NCBI GenBank assembly: GCA_021791845.1
Contig: JAJYVT010000023.1
Coordinates: 1-44,990 of the forward strand
Length of the DNA: 44,990 nt
Direction: 5' to 3'
Origin: Actinomycetes bacterium
GTDB taxonomy: Bacteria > Actinomycetota > Acidimicrobiia > Acidimicrobiales > RAAP-2
Position numbers and translations under genes: made by a program. Below, in pieces: positions 1 through 7,790 of this stretch (within the stretch, counting starts at the first letter, position 1; every line of letters begins with the position of its first letter). The notes under the pieces are model-generated. The model worked only from the letters and a program-made list of their open reading frames with translations, did no database searches and was not told the DNA's origin.

Positions 1-1389
1 CTGGTGCGCCGCGGCGACATCACCCTGGAGGACGCCGAGCGCTCGCTCGACGCCTTCGACGCCCGCCTCCAGGCCGCGCTGGACGAGGTGCGGGCCGAGT
101 CGCCGCCGCCCGCCCCGCGCCTGCCCGCCCCCGAGCGCGCCCCGATCGAGGTGCCGCCCGTGGCGACGGGCGTCCCCGAGACCCTCCTCGTGGACCTGGC
201 CCGGCACACCACCACCGTCCCCGAGGGGTTCACCGTCCACCCCAAGCTCGTCCGCCAGTTCGCCCAGCGCGCCGAGCTGGTGCGGTCGGGCCACGTGGAC
301 TGGGCGCTGGCCGAGCAGCTGGCGATCGGCTCCTTGGTCATGGATGGGGTGAACGTCCGTCTCACCGGACAGGACACCCGCCGGGGCACCTTCAGCCAGC
401 GTCACGCCGTCCTCGTCGACTACGCCACGGGCCAGGAGTTCGTTCCCCTCGCCAACCTGCCGGGTCCGGCGGAGGGCGGGGGGGCGGGACGCTTCACCGT
501 GCGCGACTCGCTCCTTTCGGAGTACGCCGCCGTCGGTTTCGAGTACGGCTACTCGGTGGAGGCGCCGACATCGCTCGTGGCGTGGGAAGCCCAGTTCGGC
601 GACTTCGTCAACGGGGCGAGCATCATCATCGACAACTTCCTCGTGGCCGCCGAGGACAAGTGGGGCCAGCACGCCGGGCTCGTCCTGCTGCTCCCGCACG
701 GCTACGAGGGACAGGGCCCCGAGCACTCCTCGGCCCGGCTCGAGCGGTTCCTCACCCTCTCGGCCCGGGGGAACCTCCGGATCACCGTCCCGTCGACCGC
801 CGCCCAGTACTTCCACCTGCTGCGGGCCCAGCCGCGCCGGGTCCCGGCGACCCCCCTCGTCGTGATCACGCCGAAGTCGATGCTGCGAGCCGTCCAGTCC
901 CGGTCGCCGCTGGCCGAGCTCACCACCGGGTCCTTCGCCGAGGTGGTCGACGACCCGGCGGTCGCCGACCGGGGCCAGGTCCGCCGGGTGGTCCTGTGCA
1001 GCGGGAAGGTGGGCCTGGAGGCCATGCGCCGCCGTGACGAGCGGTTGGCCGGCACCGGCCCGGCGCCGGTGGCCCCGCCCGATCGCCTCTCGCCGCACCC
1101 TGCCCAGGCCGTGGCGATCGTGCGCGTCGAGCAGCTCTACCCCTGGCCGGAGCGGCGGGTGGAGGAGGTGCTCGGCCGGTACACCAACGCCGGCGAGGTG
1201 GTCTGGCTGCAAGAGGAGCCCGAGAACATGGGCGCCTGGTCCTTCGTCCACGCCCGGCTCCATCGAGTGCTGCGCGAGCGGTTCACCCTCCGCCATGTGA
1301 GCCGGGCCGAGTCGGCGAGCCCCGCCACGGGCAGCAGCGCGCTGCACCAGCTCGAGCAGGCGGACCTGCTCGACCGTGCGGTGGGCTGA
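1..1389 (+). CDS. sucA: 2-oxoglutarate dehydrogenase E1 (multifunctional Kgd/SucA type), 3' part
   Basis: The reading frame is open from the first base, so the 5' part lies outside the window. What remains is the C-terminal half of a ThDP-dependent 2-oxoacid dehydrogenase E1: the transketolase-type pyrimidine domain with TGQDTRRGTFSQRHA, FEYGYSVEAP, a stretch containing GASIIIDNF, and LLPHGYEGQGPEHSSAR, followed by the C-terminal domain with EQLYPWPE and LQEEPENMGAW. These segments are diagnostic for SucA/Kgd, which in actinomycetes carries a fused E2-like N-terminal region; that region cannot be seen here. It feeds succinyl-CoA (or succinic semialdehyde/HOA) into central metabolism in the cytosol. 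The NYN protein follows after 25 bases. Confidence 0.93.
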   Translation: MVRRGDITLEDAERSLDAFDARLQAALDEVRAESPPPAPRLPAPERAPIEVPPVATGVPETLLVDLARHTTTVPEGFTVHPKLVRQFAQRAELVRSGHVDWALAEQLAIGSLVMDGVNVRLTGQDTRRGTFSQRHAVLVDYATGQEFVPLANLPGPAEGGGAGRFTVRDSLLSEYAAVGFEYGYSVEAPTSLVAWEAQFGDFVNGASIIIDNFLVAAEDKWGQHAGLVLLLPHGYEGQGPEHSSARLERFLTLSARGNLRITVPSTAAQYFHLLRAQPRRVPATPLVVITPKSMLRAVQSRSPLAELTTGSFAEVVDDPAVADRGQVRRVVLCSGKVGLEAMRRRDERLAGTGPAPVAPPDRLSPHPAQAVAIVRVEQLYPWPERRVEEVLGRYTNAGEVVWLQEEPENMGAWSFVHARLHRVLRERFTLRHVSRAESASPATGSSALHQLEQADLLDRAVG

Positions 1390-1414
1390 GCCGAGGGGAA
1401 GGAACCGGCTGAGC

Positions 1415-3313
1415 GTGGCGGTCAAACCGAAGCAGCACGTGGTCGTGGTGGACGGGTCCAACCTGGCCACCGAGGGACGCACGTTGCCCAGTCTCCGGCA
1501 GCTGGACGAGGCCGTCCGTGCCTACGCCGAGGAGGACCCCGACGCCGAGATCGTCGTCGTGGTGGACGCCTCGTTCGAGCACCGCATCGACGCCTCGGAG
1601 CGGTCCCAGCTGGTGGAGGCCGAGCTGCATGGGGAGGTGGTGTCGCCGCCGGCCGGCGCGATCGGCCGAGGGGACGCCTTCGTGCTCCGCATCGCCGAGC
1701 GGACCGGCGCCCGGGTGCTCTCCAACGACAGCTTCCAGGAGTTCCACGCCGAGCACCCGTGGCTCTTCGACGAGGGCCGCCTCGTAGGGGGGAAGCCGGT
1801 CCCCGGGATCGGCTGGATCTTCACCCCCCGCCTGCCGGTGCGCGGCCCCAAGAGCCGCCAGGTGACGGGGAAGGCCCGGCGGGCGGCCGAGGCGCTGTCG
1901 CCGCCGGTCAAGGCGGCCGAGCTGGCAAAGGCGGCGAAGAAGGCCGCGGCGCGCAGGGTGCGCCCGCTGCCGCCCGGGGTGACGCCCAAGGTCGGGGACG
2001 TGTGGACAGCCCTGGCGGCAGGGAACGGGCACCAGGCCGGTCCCCCGGAGGGCGAGGCGGCGGTGCCGGCCGAGGTGGCGGTGGCCGAGGCGGCAGCCTC
2101 CGGCGCCACCGGGATGGAGGACGCAGGCGCCGTCAAAGGTAAGGCCACGAAGGCGGCCAAGGCAGCCACGGCCACCAAGGCGACCAAGGGCACGGCCAAG
2201 AAGGCGACCAAAGCAGCCACGGCCAAGGCAGCCACGGCCAAGGCAGCCAAGGCGGCGGGGGCTAAGAAGGCGGCCAAGAAGGCGGCCCCGGAGGCCCCGG
2301 AGGCCCCGCCCGCCGAGGCGCTGGAGCCCGCCGAGGAGGTCGCGGCCAGGGTCACCAAGAAGGCGGCCGTCGAGAAGGCGGTCCCGGCACGGTCGGCCAA
2401 GAAGGCTGCGGCCAAGAAGGCTGCGGCTAAGGAAGCGCTGGGCTCGGAGGCCGCGATCGAAGCGGCCGCGGGGGAGGAGCCGGTCCCGGGGAAGGCTGCG
2501 GCCAAGAAGGCAGCCGCCGCGCCGGCCGCGGCGAAGAAGGCGCCGGCAGCGAAGGCCACTCCGGCGAAGAAGGCTGCGGCGAAGGAGGCTGCGGCAGCGA
2601 AGGCCACTCCGGCGAAGAAGGCTGCGGCGAAGAAGGCCGAACCGAAGAAAGTCGCAGTGAAGCGAGCCCCAGCGAAGAAGGCTGCCCCGGCGAAGGCGGC
2701 CCCTGCGAAGGTGGCCGCCACCGAGAAGGCCGCGGGACGGGTCACGAGGGCCGAGCAGGCCGTGGTTTCCGGCGCGCCGGCGCCGAAGGGGATCGCGACC
2801 GCCGGCCGGACCGCCCGCGAGGACCCAGCGGTGCGGGTGGCGATCGACGAGGCGATGGCCGAGGTGCTTGCTCCCCCGAAGCCGGCGGAGGACGGGAAGA
2901 AGGGCGCGGGGGCGAAGAAGGCCAAGGAACAGGCGGCACAGGAGGCCGCCAAGGGAAAGCGCCGGCGCCGGCGCGCCGGGGGGCCGCCGCCGGCGGTGAA
3001 CGAGCCGCTCGCCTTCATCACCTTTGTCGCCGCGTACCCGCTGCAGAGCGAGGTCGAAGGCGAAGTCGTGTCGTACACCTCGCACGGCGCGATGGTGGAC
3101 GTCGACCTGCCGGAGGGAGGCTTGCTGCACTGCTACATCCCCCTCACGGCGATGGGCGACCCGCCGCCCGCCAAGGCCCGTCAGGTGCTGGCACGTGGCG
3201 AGCGGCGTCGCTTCGTGCTCGTGGGGCTCGACCCGCCGCGCCGGGTGGCCGAGCTCGCGCTCCCGGACGTGCCGGCCGTCGTGGCATCGGCCGCAGGCGG
3301 CGGTGCGCCCTGA
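1415..3313 (+). CDS. NYN/PIN-like ribonuclease-domain protein with Lys/Ala-rich tail and C-terminal OB/S1-like domain
   Basis: I start at GTG 1415 because AGGGGAAGGA lies about 11 bases upstream; an earlier in-frame ATG at 1376 overlaps sucA. The protein is 632 residues. Residues 7-145 look like an NYN (Zc3h12a-like) metal-dependent nuclease domain, with acidic positions in VVVVDGSN (D13), VVVVDAS (D51), GRGDAF (D87) and LSNDSF (D105). Residues about 180-530 are a low-complexity, histone-H1-like Ala/Lys region built from AAKKA-type repeats, which probably binds nucleic acid. Residues about 534-632 form a compact domain with VEGEVVSYTSHGAMVDV, resembling an S1/OB fold. The likely role is RNA processing or decay. 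The three-part architecture is unusual; the substrate is unknown. Confidence 0.8.
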   Translation: MAVKPKQHVVVVDGSNLATEGRTLPSLRQLDEAVRAYAEEDPDAEIVVVVDASFEHRIDASERSQLVEAELHGEVVSPPAGAIGRGDAFVLRIAERTGARVLSNDSFQEFHAEHPWLFDEGRLVGGKPVPGIGWIFTPRLPVRGPKSRQVTGKARRAAEALSPPVKAAELAKAAKKAAARRVRPLPPGVTPKVGDVWTALAAGNGHQAGPPEGEAAVPAEVAVAEAAASGATGMEDAGAVKGKATKAAKAATATKATKGTAKKATKAATAKAATAKAAKAAGAKKAAKKAAPEAPEAPPAEALEPAEEVAARVTKKAAVEKAVPARSAKKAAAKKAAAKEALGSEAAIEAAAGEEPVPGKAAAKKAAAAPAAAKKAPAAKATPAKKAAAKEAAAAKATPAKKAAAKKAEPKKVAVKRAPAKKAAPAKAAPAKVAATEKAAGRVTRAEQAVVSGAPAPKGIATAGRTAREDPAVRVAIDEAMAEVLAPPKPAEDGKKGAGAKKAKEQAAQEAAKGKRRRRRAGGPPPAVNEPLAFITFVAAYPLQSEVEGEVVSYTSHGAMVDVDLPEGGLLHCYIPLTAMGDPPPAKARQVLARGERRRFVLVGLDPPRRVAELALPDVPAVVASAAGGGAP

Positions 3314-3342
3314 GCCCAGGTTCGGACCCGTCGCCCGATTGG

Positions 3343-3348
3343 TAGCGT
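3343..3348 (+). promoter_or_regulatory. Predicted -10 (TAGCGT) for a leaderless fabZ-like transcript
   Basis: TAGCGT ends 8 bases before GTG 3357. This is the spacing expected if transcription begins at the start codon, and the same arrangement recurs at many genes here. No convincing -35 is visible. Confidence 0.45.
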
Positions 3349-3356
3349 CGGCGGTC

Positions 3357-3776
3357 GTGCAGCCCTCCGACCTCCTTCCGCACCGCGACCCGTTCCTCTT
3401 CGTGAGCGAGATCCGCGCCGTCGACCCCGGACGGTCCGCCACCGGTGTCTGGCACCTCACCGGGGACGAGGCGTTCTTTGCCGGGCACTTCCCCGGGCGC
3501 CCGACGCTCCCCGGTGTCCTCATGGTCGAGTCGCTGGCCCAGCTCGGGGGGATCGCCGTCCTGGCAGACGAGCGCTATTCGGCAAAGCTCCCGCTCTTCG
3601 GGGGCATCGAGAAGGCGCGCTTCCGACGTCAGGTGGTGCCCGGCGAGAGCCTGGAGCTGGAGGTGACCGTCGGGCGGCTGTCCGCCCGGGCCGGCACCGG
3701 CCACGGCCGCGCCCACGTCGGGGGTCAGACCGCGTGCGAGGCCGACCTCCTGTTCGTGCTGGCGGATCGGGGCTGA
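3357..3776 (+). CDS. FabZ-like 3-hydroxyacyl-ACP dehydratase (hotdog fold)
   Basis: A 139-residue single hotdog-domain protein. It starts LLPHRDPFLFV and carries the family signature GHFPGRPTLPGVLMVESLAQ, with the catalytic His (GHFPG) and Glu (MVESLAQ), matching FabZ in length and motif order. It would dehydrate 3-hydroxyacyl-ACP in fatty-acid elongation. It stands alone rather than with lpx or fab genes, so another acyl-thioester substrate is possible. GTG 3357 is chosen because a TAGCGT box sits 8 bases upstream. Exonuclease III begins 3 bases after its stop, suggesting co-transcription. Confidence 0.85.
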   Translation: MQPSDLLPHRDPFLFVSEIRAVDPGRSATGVWHLTGDEAFFAGHFPGRPTLPGVLMVESLAQLGGIAVLADERYSAKLPLFGGIEKARFRRQVVPGESLELEVTVGRLSARAGTGHGRAHVGGQTACEADLLFVLADRG

Positions 3777-3779
3777 CCG

Positions 3780-4559
3780 ATGCGGCTGGCCACCTGGAAC
3801 GTGAACTCCCTCGGTGCCCGACTCCCGCTCGTTCTCGAGTGGATGGAGGCGAACGGCCCCGACATCCTCTGCATGCAGGAGACGAAGCTCGCAGACGACG
3901 CCTTTCCGGAGAAGGCGTTCGCCGGGATCGGCTACGAGTCCGTCCACCACGGTGACGGGCGCTGGAACGGGGTCGCCCTGGCGAGCAAGGTCGGGATCGA
4001 GTCGCCCATGACCGGCCTCGGGTCCGAGGAGGACCGCCACGGCTGCCGGATGATCTCGGCCACGTGCGGCGGGGTCCGGGTCCACTCGGTCTACGTGCCC
4101 AACGGGCGGAGCCTGGACAGCGAGCACTACCGGTTCAAGCTGGCCTGGCTGGAGCGGTTGCGGGCCTACCTGGGCGAGCATTGCGACCCCGGGGCCGAGG
4201 TCGCCGTGTGCGGGGACTTCAACGTCGCCCCCGACGACGCCGACGTGTGGGACGCCTCGCAGCTGGTGGGCATGACGCACGTGAGCGAGCCCGAGCGCGC
4301 CGCCCTGGCCGACGTCATGGACTGGGGGTTGGTGGACGTCTTCCGCCGGCTCCACCCCGACGGCGGCGTGTTCTCGTGGTGGGACTACCGGGCGGGGAAC
4401 TTCCACAAGGGCATCGGCATGCGCATCGACCTCGTGCTGCTCAGCGCAGCGCTGGCCGACCGGTGCGTGGCCGCTGAGATCGACCGCACAGCCCGCAAGA
4501 AGAGCCCGGCGGGGAACAAGCCGTCCGACCACACCGTCGTGGTGGTGGACCTGGCGTAG
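3780..4559 (+). CDS. xth: Exodeoxyribonuclease III (AP endonuclease, EEP family)
   Basis: The 259-residue protein spans a full XthA-type EEP domain: LATWNVNSLGARLP, ILCMQETK (metal-binding Glu), VHSVYVPNGR (active-site Tyr), VCGDFNVAP (Asp/Asn pair), RIDLVLLS and the C-terminal PSDHTVVVVDL catalytic His. It would cleave abasic sites and trim 3' ends in base excision repair. The length is typical. ATG 3780 lies just after the dehydratase stop. A short GC palindrome around 4570-4581 separates it from the convergent ABC permease gene. Confidence 0.93.
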   Translation: MRLATWNVNSLGARLPLVLEWMEANGPDILCMQETKLADDAFPEKAFAGIGYESVHHGDGRWNGVALASKVGIESPMTGLGSEEDRHGCRMISATCGGVRVHSVYVPNGRSLDSEHYRFKLAWLERLRAYLGEHCDPGAEVAVCGDFNVAPDDADVWDASQLVGMTHVSEPERAALADVMDWGLVDVFRRLHPDGGVFSWWDYRAGNFHKGIGMRIDLVLLSAALADRCVAAEIDRTARKKSPAGNKPSDHTVVVVDLA

Positions 4560-4588
4560 GGGGGACGGACCGCCGCGGCGGGCGGGCC

Positions 4589-5470
4589 TCAGGCGATGCC
4601 CCGGGCCTCCTCCACGCGGTGCTTCCAGACGATGGCCAGGCCGAGCGCCACCACGTACCCGCCGAGCACCAGCCAGTCGGCCGGCGCCAGCATGCGGCCG
4701 TCGATCACGGCCACGGCCAGGGCGTCCACGTGGTAGCTCGGCAGGATGTGGGCGATCACCTGGAGCGGCCCGGGCATGAGGCTCACCGGCGTGAACAGCC
4801 CGCCCAGGTACCCGAGGACGAACATCAGGCCGGTGACCACCGGGAACGCCGCCTCGGTGGACACGAGGAACCCGATGAAGACCCCGAGCACGGCGAACGG
4901 AAGCGCCGTGGCCCACGAGAGGAGGGTGACGCCGAGCCACACGGGGGCGGCGAGGCGGACGCCGCCGAAGCCGGCGCCCACCACCTCGACGAGGAGGATG
5001 ACCGGCAGGACCACCAGCATGCTGGCGACGATCTTCGTGCCGACGTACGACCAGGCCGGGATGGGGGTGACGCGCAGCTGGCGCGCCCACCCCGACGCTC
5101 GCTCCATCGAGAGCCGGGTGCCCCCGGCGTTCAGGGCGGCCACCAGCGCGCCGAACGAGCACATCGAGACCATGAGGTAGACCCGCCAGGGCACGGTGCC
5201 GCCGATGATCCTCCCCGCCGTGTGGTCGCCCAGGAAGAGCAGGTAGAAGATCACGGGAAAGCCGATGGTGATGGCAAGGAACTTCCAGCTCCGAAGGAGG
5301 CGGCCCACCTCGAAGCCCCCGAACGCCAGCAGGGGCCCCACGGAGGCCCGCCAGCCGGCCGCCGCCGGGGGCTCTGGGGCCGGGTGCCCTGGGGCAGGGT
5401 GCTCTGGGGCCGGGTACGGCGCGGCGGGCTCCATCTCGAGAAGCGCCGCGTCGACGGGTGGGCGGGTCAT
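4589..5470 (-). CDS. ABC-2 type exporter permease
   Basis: A 293-residue integral membrane protein with a Pro-rich cytoplasmic N-terminus (PAPEHPAPGHPAPEP) and six hydrophobic spans, for example FLAITIGFPVIFYLLFL, LVALNAGGTRLSMERASG (cytoplasmic loop), MLVVLPVILLVEVVGAG, TALPFAVLGVFIGFLV, VTGLMFVLGYLGGLFTP and DWLVLGGYVVALGLAI. The layout fits ABC-2 permeases. Its ATG overlaps the stop of the upstream ATP-binding subunit by ATGA, so the two are translationally coupled and form one exporter. The substrate is not predictable; drug or lipid export is usual for this class. Confidence 0.88.
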   Translation of the reverse strand: MTRPPVDAALLEMEPAAPYPAPEHPAPGHPAPEPPAAAGWRASVGPLLAFGGFEVGRLLRSWKFLAITIGFPVIFYLLFLGDHTAGRIIGGTVPWRVYLMVSMCSFGALVAALNAGGTRLSMERASGWARQLRVTPIPAWSYVGTKIVASMLVVLPVILLVEVVGAGFGGVRLAAPVWLGVTLLSWATALPFAVLGVFIGFLVSTEAAFPVVTGLMFVLGYLGGLFTPVSLMPGPLQVIAHILPSYHVDALAVAVIDGRMLAPADWLVLGGYVVALGLAIVWKHRVEEARGIA

Positions 5471-6495
5471 CTGGTACCTCCTTCGGCCCCGGCCTTCGCC
5501 TCGGCCGGGGGACGGGCGACACCGCAGCCGGTCAGGGCGACGAACGCCTGCTCCAAGCCCGCCCCGGTGATCTCGAGGTCGCGGAAGCGGACCCCGCGGC
5601 CGACCAGGTCCCGGATGGTGGCGTCGGCGTCCAAGGAGTCGATCGAGACGCCGGTGCCGCAGATCGCCACCTCGGTCACGCCTTCCAGTTCCGAGAGGAC
5701 CTGCTGGTCGGCCTGGTCGGTGACGAAGCGCAGGCGTCGGGTGGCCACGGCGGCCTTCAAGGTCGCGCCCGGGCCGTCGGCGGCGACCCTGCCGTGGTTG
5801 AGGACGATCACCCGGTCGGCGATCTGGTCGGCTTCGGCCAGGTGGTGGGTTGCGACCAGGACCGTCCGGCCCTCGTCGCCGAAGGCACGCATCATCCGCC
5901 AGAACCCGTGGCGCGACTCCACGTCCATGGCCGAGGTCGGCTCGTCGAGGAAGACCACTTCCGGGTCCCCGGCGATGCTGATGGCGAAGCGGACCCGCTG
6001 GGCCTGCCCACCGGACAGCTTGTCGGTTCGGCGGCGTAGCAGGCCGCCGATGTCGGCACGCTCGACGATCCAGTCGAAGGCCGCCGGCCGCCGGTAGAGA
6101 CGCCGCACCAGCCGGAGCGCCTGGTCGACGCGCACGCCCGGCGGCAGGCCGACGCCGGAGCCGGACTGGAGCATCGCGCCGACGCGGCCGTCGGCCACGG
6201 CACGGCGGGGGTCGCTGCCGAGCACCTCGACCCGCCCCTCCTGGGGGCGGATGAGGCCCAGCAGCACGGAGATGGTGGTGGACTTGCCGGCCCCGTTCGG
6301 CCCGAGCAGCGCCACGACCTCGCCCTGGCGCACGACGAGGTCGAGCCGGTCGAGCGCCGTCCGCTGGCCGTAGCGGTGGGTGACGTCCCGGAAGGACAGG
6401 GCGACCGGAGAAGGGTTGACCGGCGGCGCCGGGCGGGATGGTACTTCGAGAAGAATCGACAACTGCGAGGGACTCCCGCTGGCGCAGACCGCCAT
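5467..6495 (-). CDS. ABC exporter ATP-binding protein
   Basis: From ATG 6495 the protein has 342 residues. It shows a Walker A (GPNGAGKST), a Q-loop region, the signature LSGGQAQRV, a Walker B (VVFLDEPTS) and an H-loop (VATHHLAEADQ), followed by a roughly 90-residue C-terminal accessory region as in DrrA-type drug exporter ATPases. It powers the permease encoded immediately downstream with ATGA overlap. A possible -10 (TACACT on the minus strand, near 6520) lies upstream. The frame stays open further upstream to 6711, but that part has no family similarity. Confidence 0.9.
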   Translation of the reverse strand: MAVCASGSPSQLSILLEVPSRPAPPVNPSPVALSFRDVTHRYGQRTALDRLDLVVRQGEVVALLGPNGAGKSTTISVLLGLIRPQEGRVEVLGSDPRRAVADGRVGAMLQSGSGVGLPPGVRVDQALRLVRRLYRRPAAFDWIVERADIGGLLRRRTDKLSGGQAQRVRFAISIAGDPEVVFLDEPTSAMDVESRHGFWRMMRAFGDEGRTVLVATHHLAEADQIADRVIVLNHGRVAADGPGATLKAAVATRRLRFVTDQADQQVLSELEGVTEVAICGTGVSIDSLDADATIRDLVGRGVRFRDLEITGAGLEQAFVALTGCGVARPPAEAKAGAEGGTR

Positions 6496-6560
6496 CGCCT
6501 CATGTGACTGGCCGAGTGTACGGCCCGTCGAGGCGTACGGGCGTTCGGCAAGGAGAATTT

Positions 6561-6566
6561 TACCTT
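6561..6566 (+). promoter_or_regulatory. Predicted -10 (TACCTT) for the YihY transcript
   Basis: TACCTT is followed after 6 bases by GTG 6573. If transcription starts there, the mRNA would carry the 29-residue ORF at 6694 and then YihY. GTG 6573 is also in frame with YihY, so a leaderless N-terminally extended YihY is an alternative. Confidence 0.4.
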
Positions 6567-6693
6567 CTGCTCGTGCAGGGCCGTGCAGCCAGCCCGCAGC
6601 ACGGCCGGCACGGGGCAGCACGGGCGGCGCTGGACCAGGACGGTCGGCGCCGGGACAACGCACCGACACGACAACCACCGAGAGGACACCGTC

Positions 6694-6783
6694 ATGGCGA
6701 GCAGCGCGCACCCGCCCCCCACCTGCGGCAACCCGTGCCGCACCGGCTCCGCCTGCCGGTCCGGCGGTGGGTCGTGGGCGTGA
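6694..6783 (+). CDS. Small Cys-containing ORF coupled to YihY (possible leader peptide)
   Basis: A 29-codon ORF starts at ATG 6694 with a strong GAGAGGA ribosome-binding site 7 bases upstream. The sequence begins MASSAHPPP and contains three cysteines in the pattern CGNPCRTGSAC, then Gly/Ser. There is no clear signal peptide. Its TGA overlaps the favoured YihY start as GTGA (6780-6783), the classic sign of translational coupling. It could be a regulatory leader peptide or a small functional peptide; chance is not excluded because the stretch is short. Confidence 0.4.
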   Translation: MASSAHPPPTCGNPCRTGSACRSGGGSWA

Positions 6784-7790
6784 GCGGACCGGCCGCTCAT
6801 CGAGCGCGCCGCGATCTCGAGCGCGAGCGCATCTGGCACCTCCGACCCGGTCGGTGGCCGCCGCTGGCGCATCGCGTGGTCCGGGAGTCGGCCCGGGACC
6901 GCGTCACCACCGTTGCCGCCGGCCTGGCCTTCCACGGCTTCCTCGCCCTGCTGCCGGTCCTGATCGCCACCGTCGGCCTCCTCGACATGGTCGGCCTCTC
7001 GGGGCGGGAGCTCCACACCCTGGTGCACGACACGAGCGTGCTCCTTCCCAGTCAGATGTCGAGCGTGTTGACCCACGACCTGCTGCGGCCCCCGAGCCGG
7101 CTGGCGAGCGTCCTGCAGGTCGTGCTCGGGCTGCTCGTGGCCCTCTGGAGCTCGATCGAGGCGATGGCGGCCATCCAGGTGGCCCTGGACGTGGCGTACG
7201 AGGTCCCGCGGGACCGGGGGCTCATCGGGCGGCGCCTCATGGCGCTGCCCCTCCTGGCGATCACCGTGGCCCTGGGCGGCGTGGCATCGGTCCTCTTGGT
7301 GCTGGGCGGCCGGCTGGACCAGCTCGTGCCCGGGGCCCTGGACCCGGTGCTCGCCGCCGTCCGCTACGGCGGGTCCTTCGTGCTGGTGACCCTGCTCCTC
7401 TCGGCCTTCTACACGCTCGGCCCGGCCCGCGAGCAGGCGGTTTGGGACTGGGTGAGCCCCGGGGGTGTCGTCGCGGCCGCGGGATGGGTGGTCGCCGCCC
7501 TTGGTTTCTCCTTCTACGTGGACCACTTCGGGCACGAGTCCCGCACCTACGGGGTCCTGGGCGGCGTGGCGGTGACGCTCTTGTGGCTCTTCCTCACCGC
7601 CGTGATCGTGCTGGTCGGCGCCGAGCTCAACCGGGAGCTCGAGCGCATGGCCTCGGCCGACCGCGCCAGCCCCGGCCCCGGCCCCAGCCCCGGCCCCGGC
7701 CCCGGCCCCGGCCCCCGCCCCGGCCCCGGCGAGGGTGACGCCCAGGACCGCCGGCCGTCGCTACGGCGCCAGGACCGCCTCGATGAGTGA
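6780..7790 (+). CDS. YihY/BrkB-family inner-membrane protein
   Basis: From GTG 6780 the protein has 336 residues with the YihY (formerly RNase BN-like, UPF0761) pattern: a basic N-terminus, then VTTVAAGLAFHGFLALLPVLIA and five further hydrophobic spans, including LQVVLGLLVALWSS, LMALPLLAITVALGGVASVLLVL (in parts), YGGSFVLVTLLLSAFYTLGP and YGVLGGVAVTLLWLFLTAVI, ending in the conserved VGAELNRELER. The function of the family is not settled. The C-terminal tail is a Pro-Gly repeat encoded by a CCCCGG array. The 3' end overlaps the convergent ThDP enzyme gene by 30 bases. Starts at 6774 or 6573 are alternatives. Confidence 0.8.
   Translation: MSGPAAHRARRDLERERIWHLRPGRWPPLAHRVVRESARDRVTTVAAGLAFHGFLALLPVLIATVGLLDMVGLSGRELHTLVHDTSVLLPSQMSSVLTHDLLRPPSRLASVLQVVLGLLVALWSSIEAMAAIQVALDVAYEVPRDRGLIGRRLMALPLLAITVALGGVASVLLVLGGRLDQLVPGALDPVLAAVRYGGSFVLVTLLLSAFYTLGPAREQAVWDWVSPGGVVAAAGWVVAALGFSFYVDHFGHESRTYGVLGGVAVTLLWLFLTAVIVLVGAELNRELERMASADRASPGPGPSPGPGPGPGPRPGPGEGDAQDRRPSLRRQDRLDE
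7669..7730 (+). repeat. CCCCGG hexanucleotide array in the 3' end of the YihY gene
   Basis: About ten slightly degenerate CCCCGG units encode a (Pro-Gly)n tail. Such arrays are prone to slippage; a change of a whole unit keeps the frame. Confidence 0.85.

Noticed and set aside
1283..3523. 746-codon open frame on the minus strand
   Set aside because: It is antisense to the NYN protein gene; its Arg/Leu/Gly-rich repeat translation mirrors the Lys/Ala codons.
3144..5522. 792-codon minus-strand frame across FabZ, exonuclease III and the permease
   Set aside because: It crosses three well-supported genes and its translation shows no family motif.
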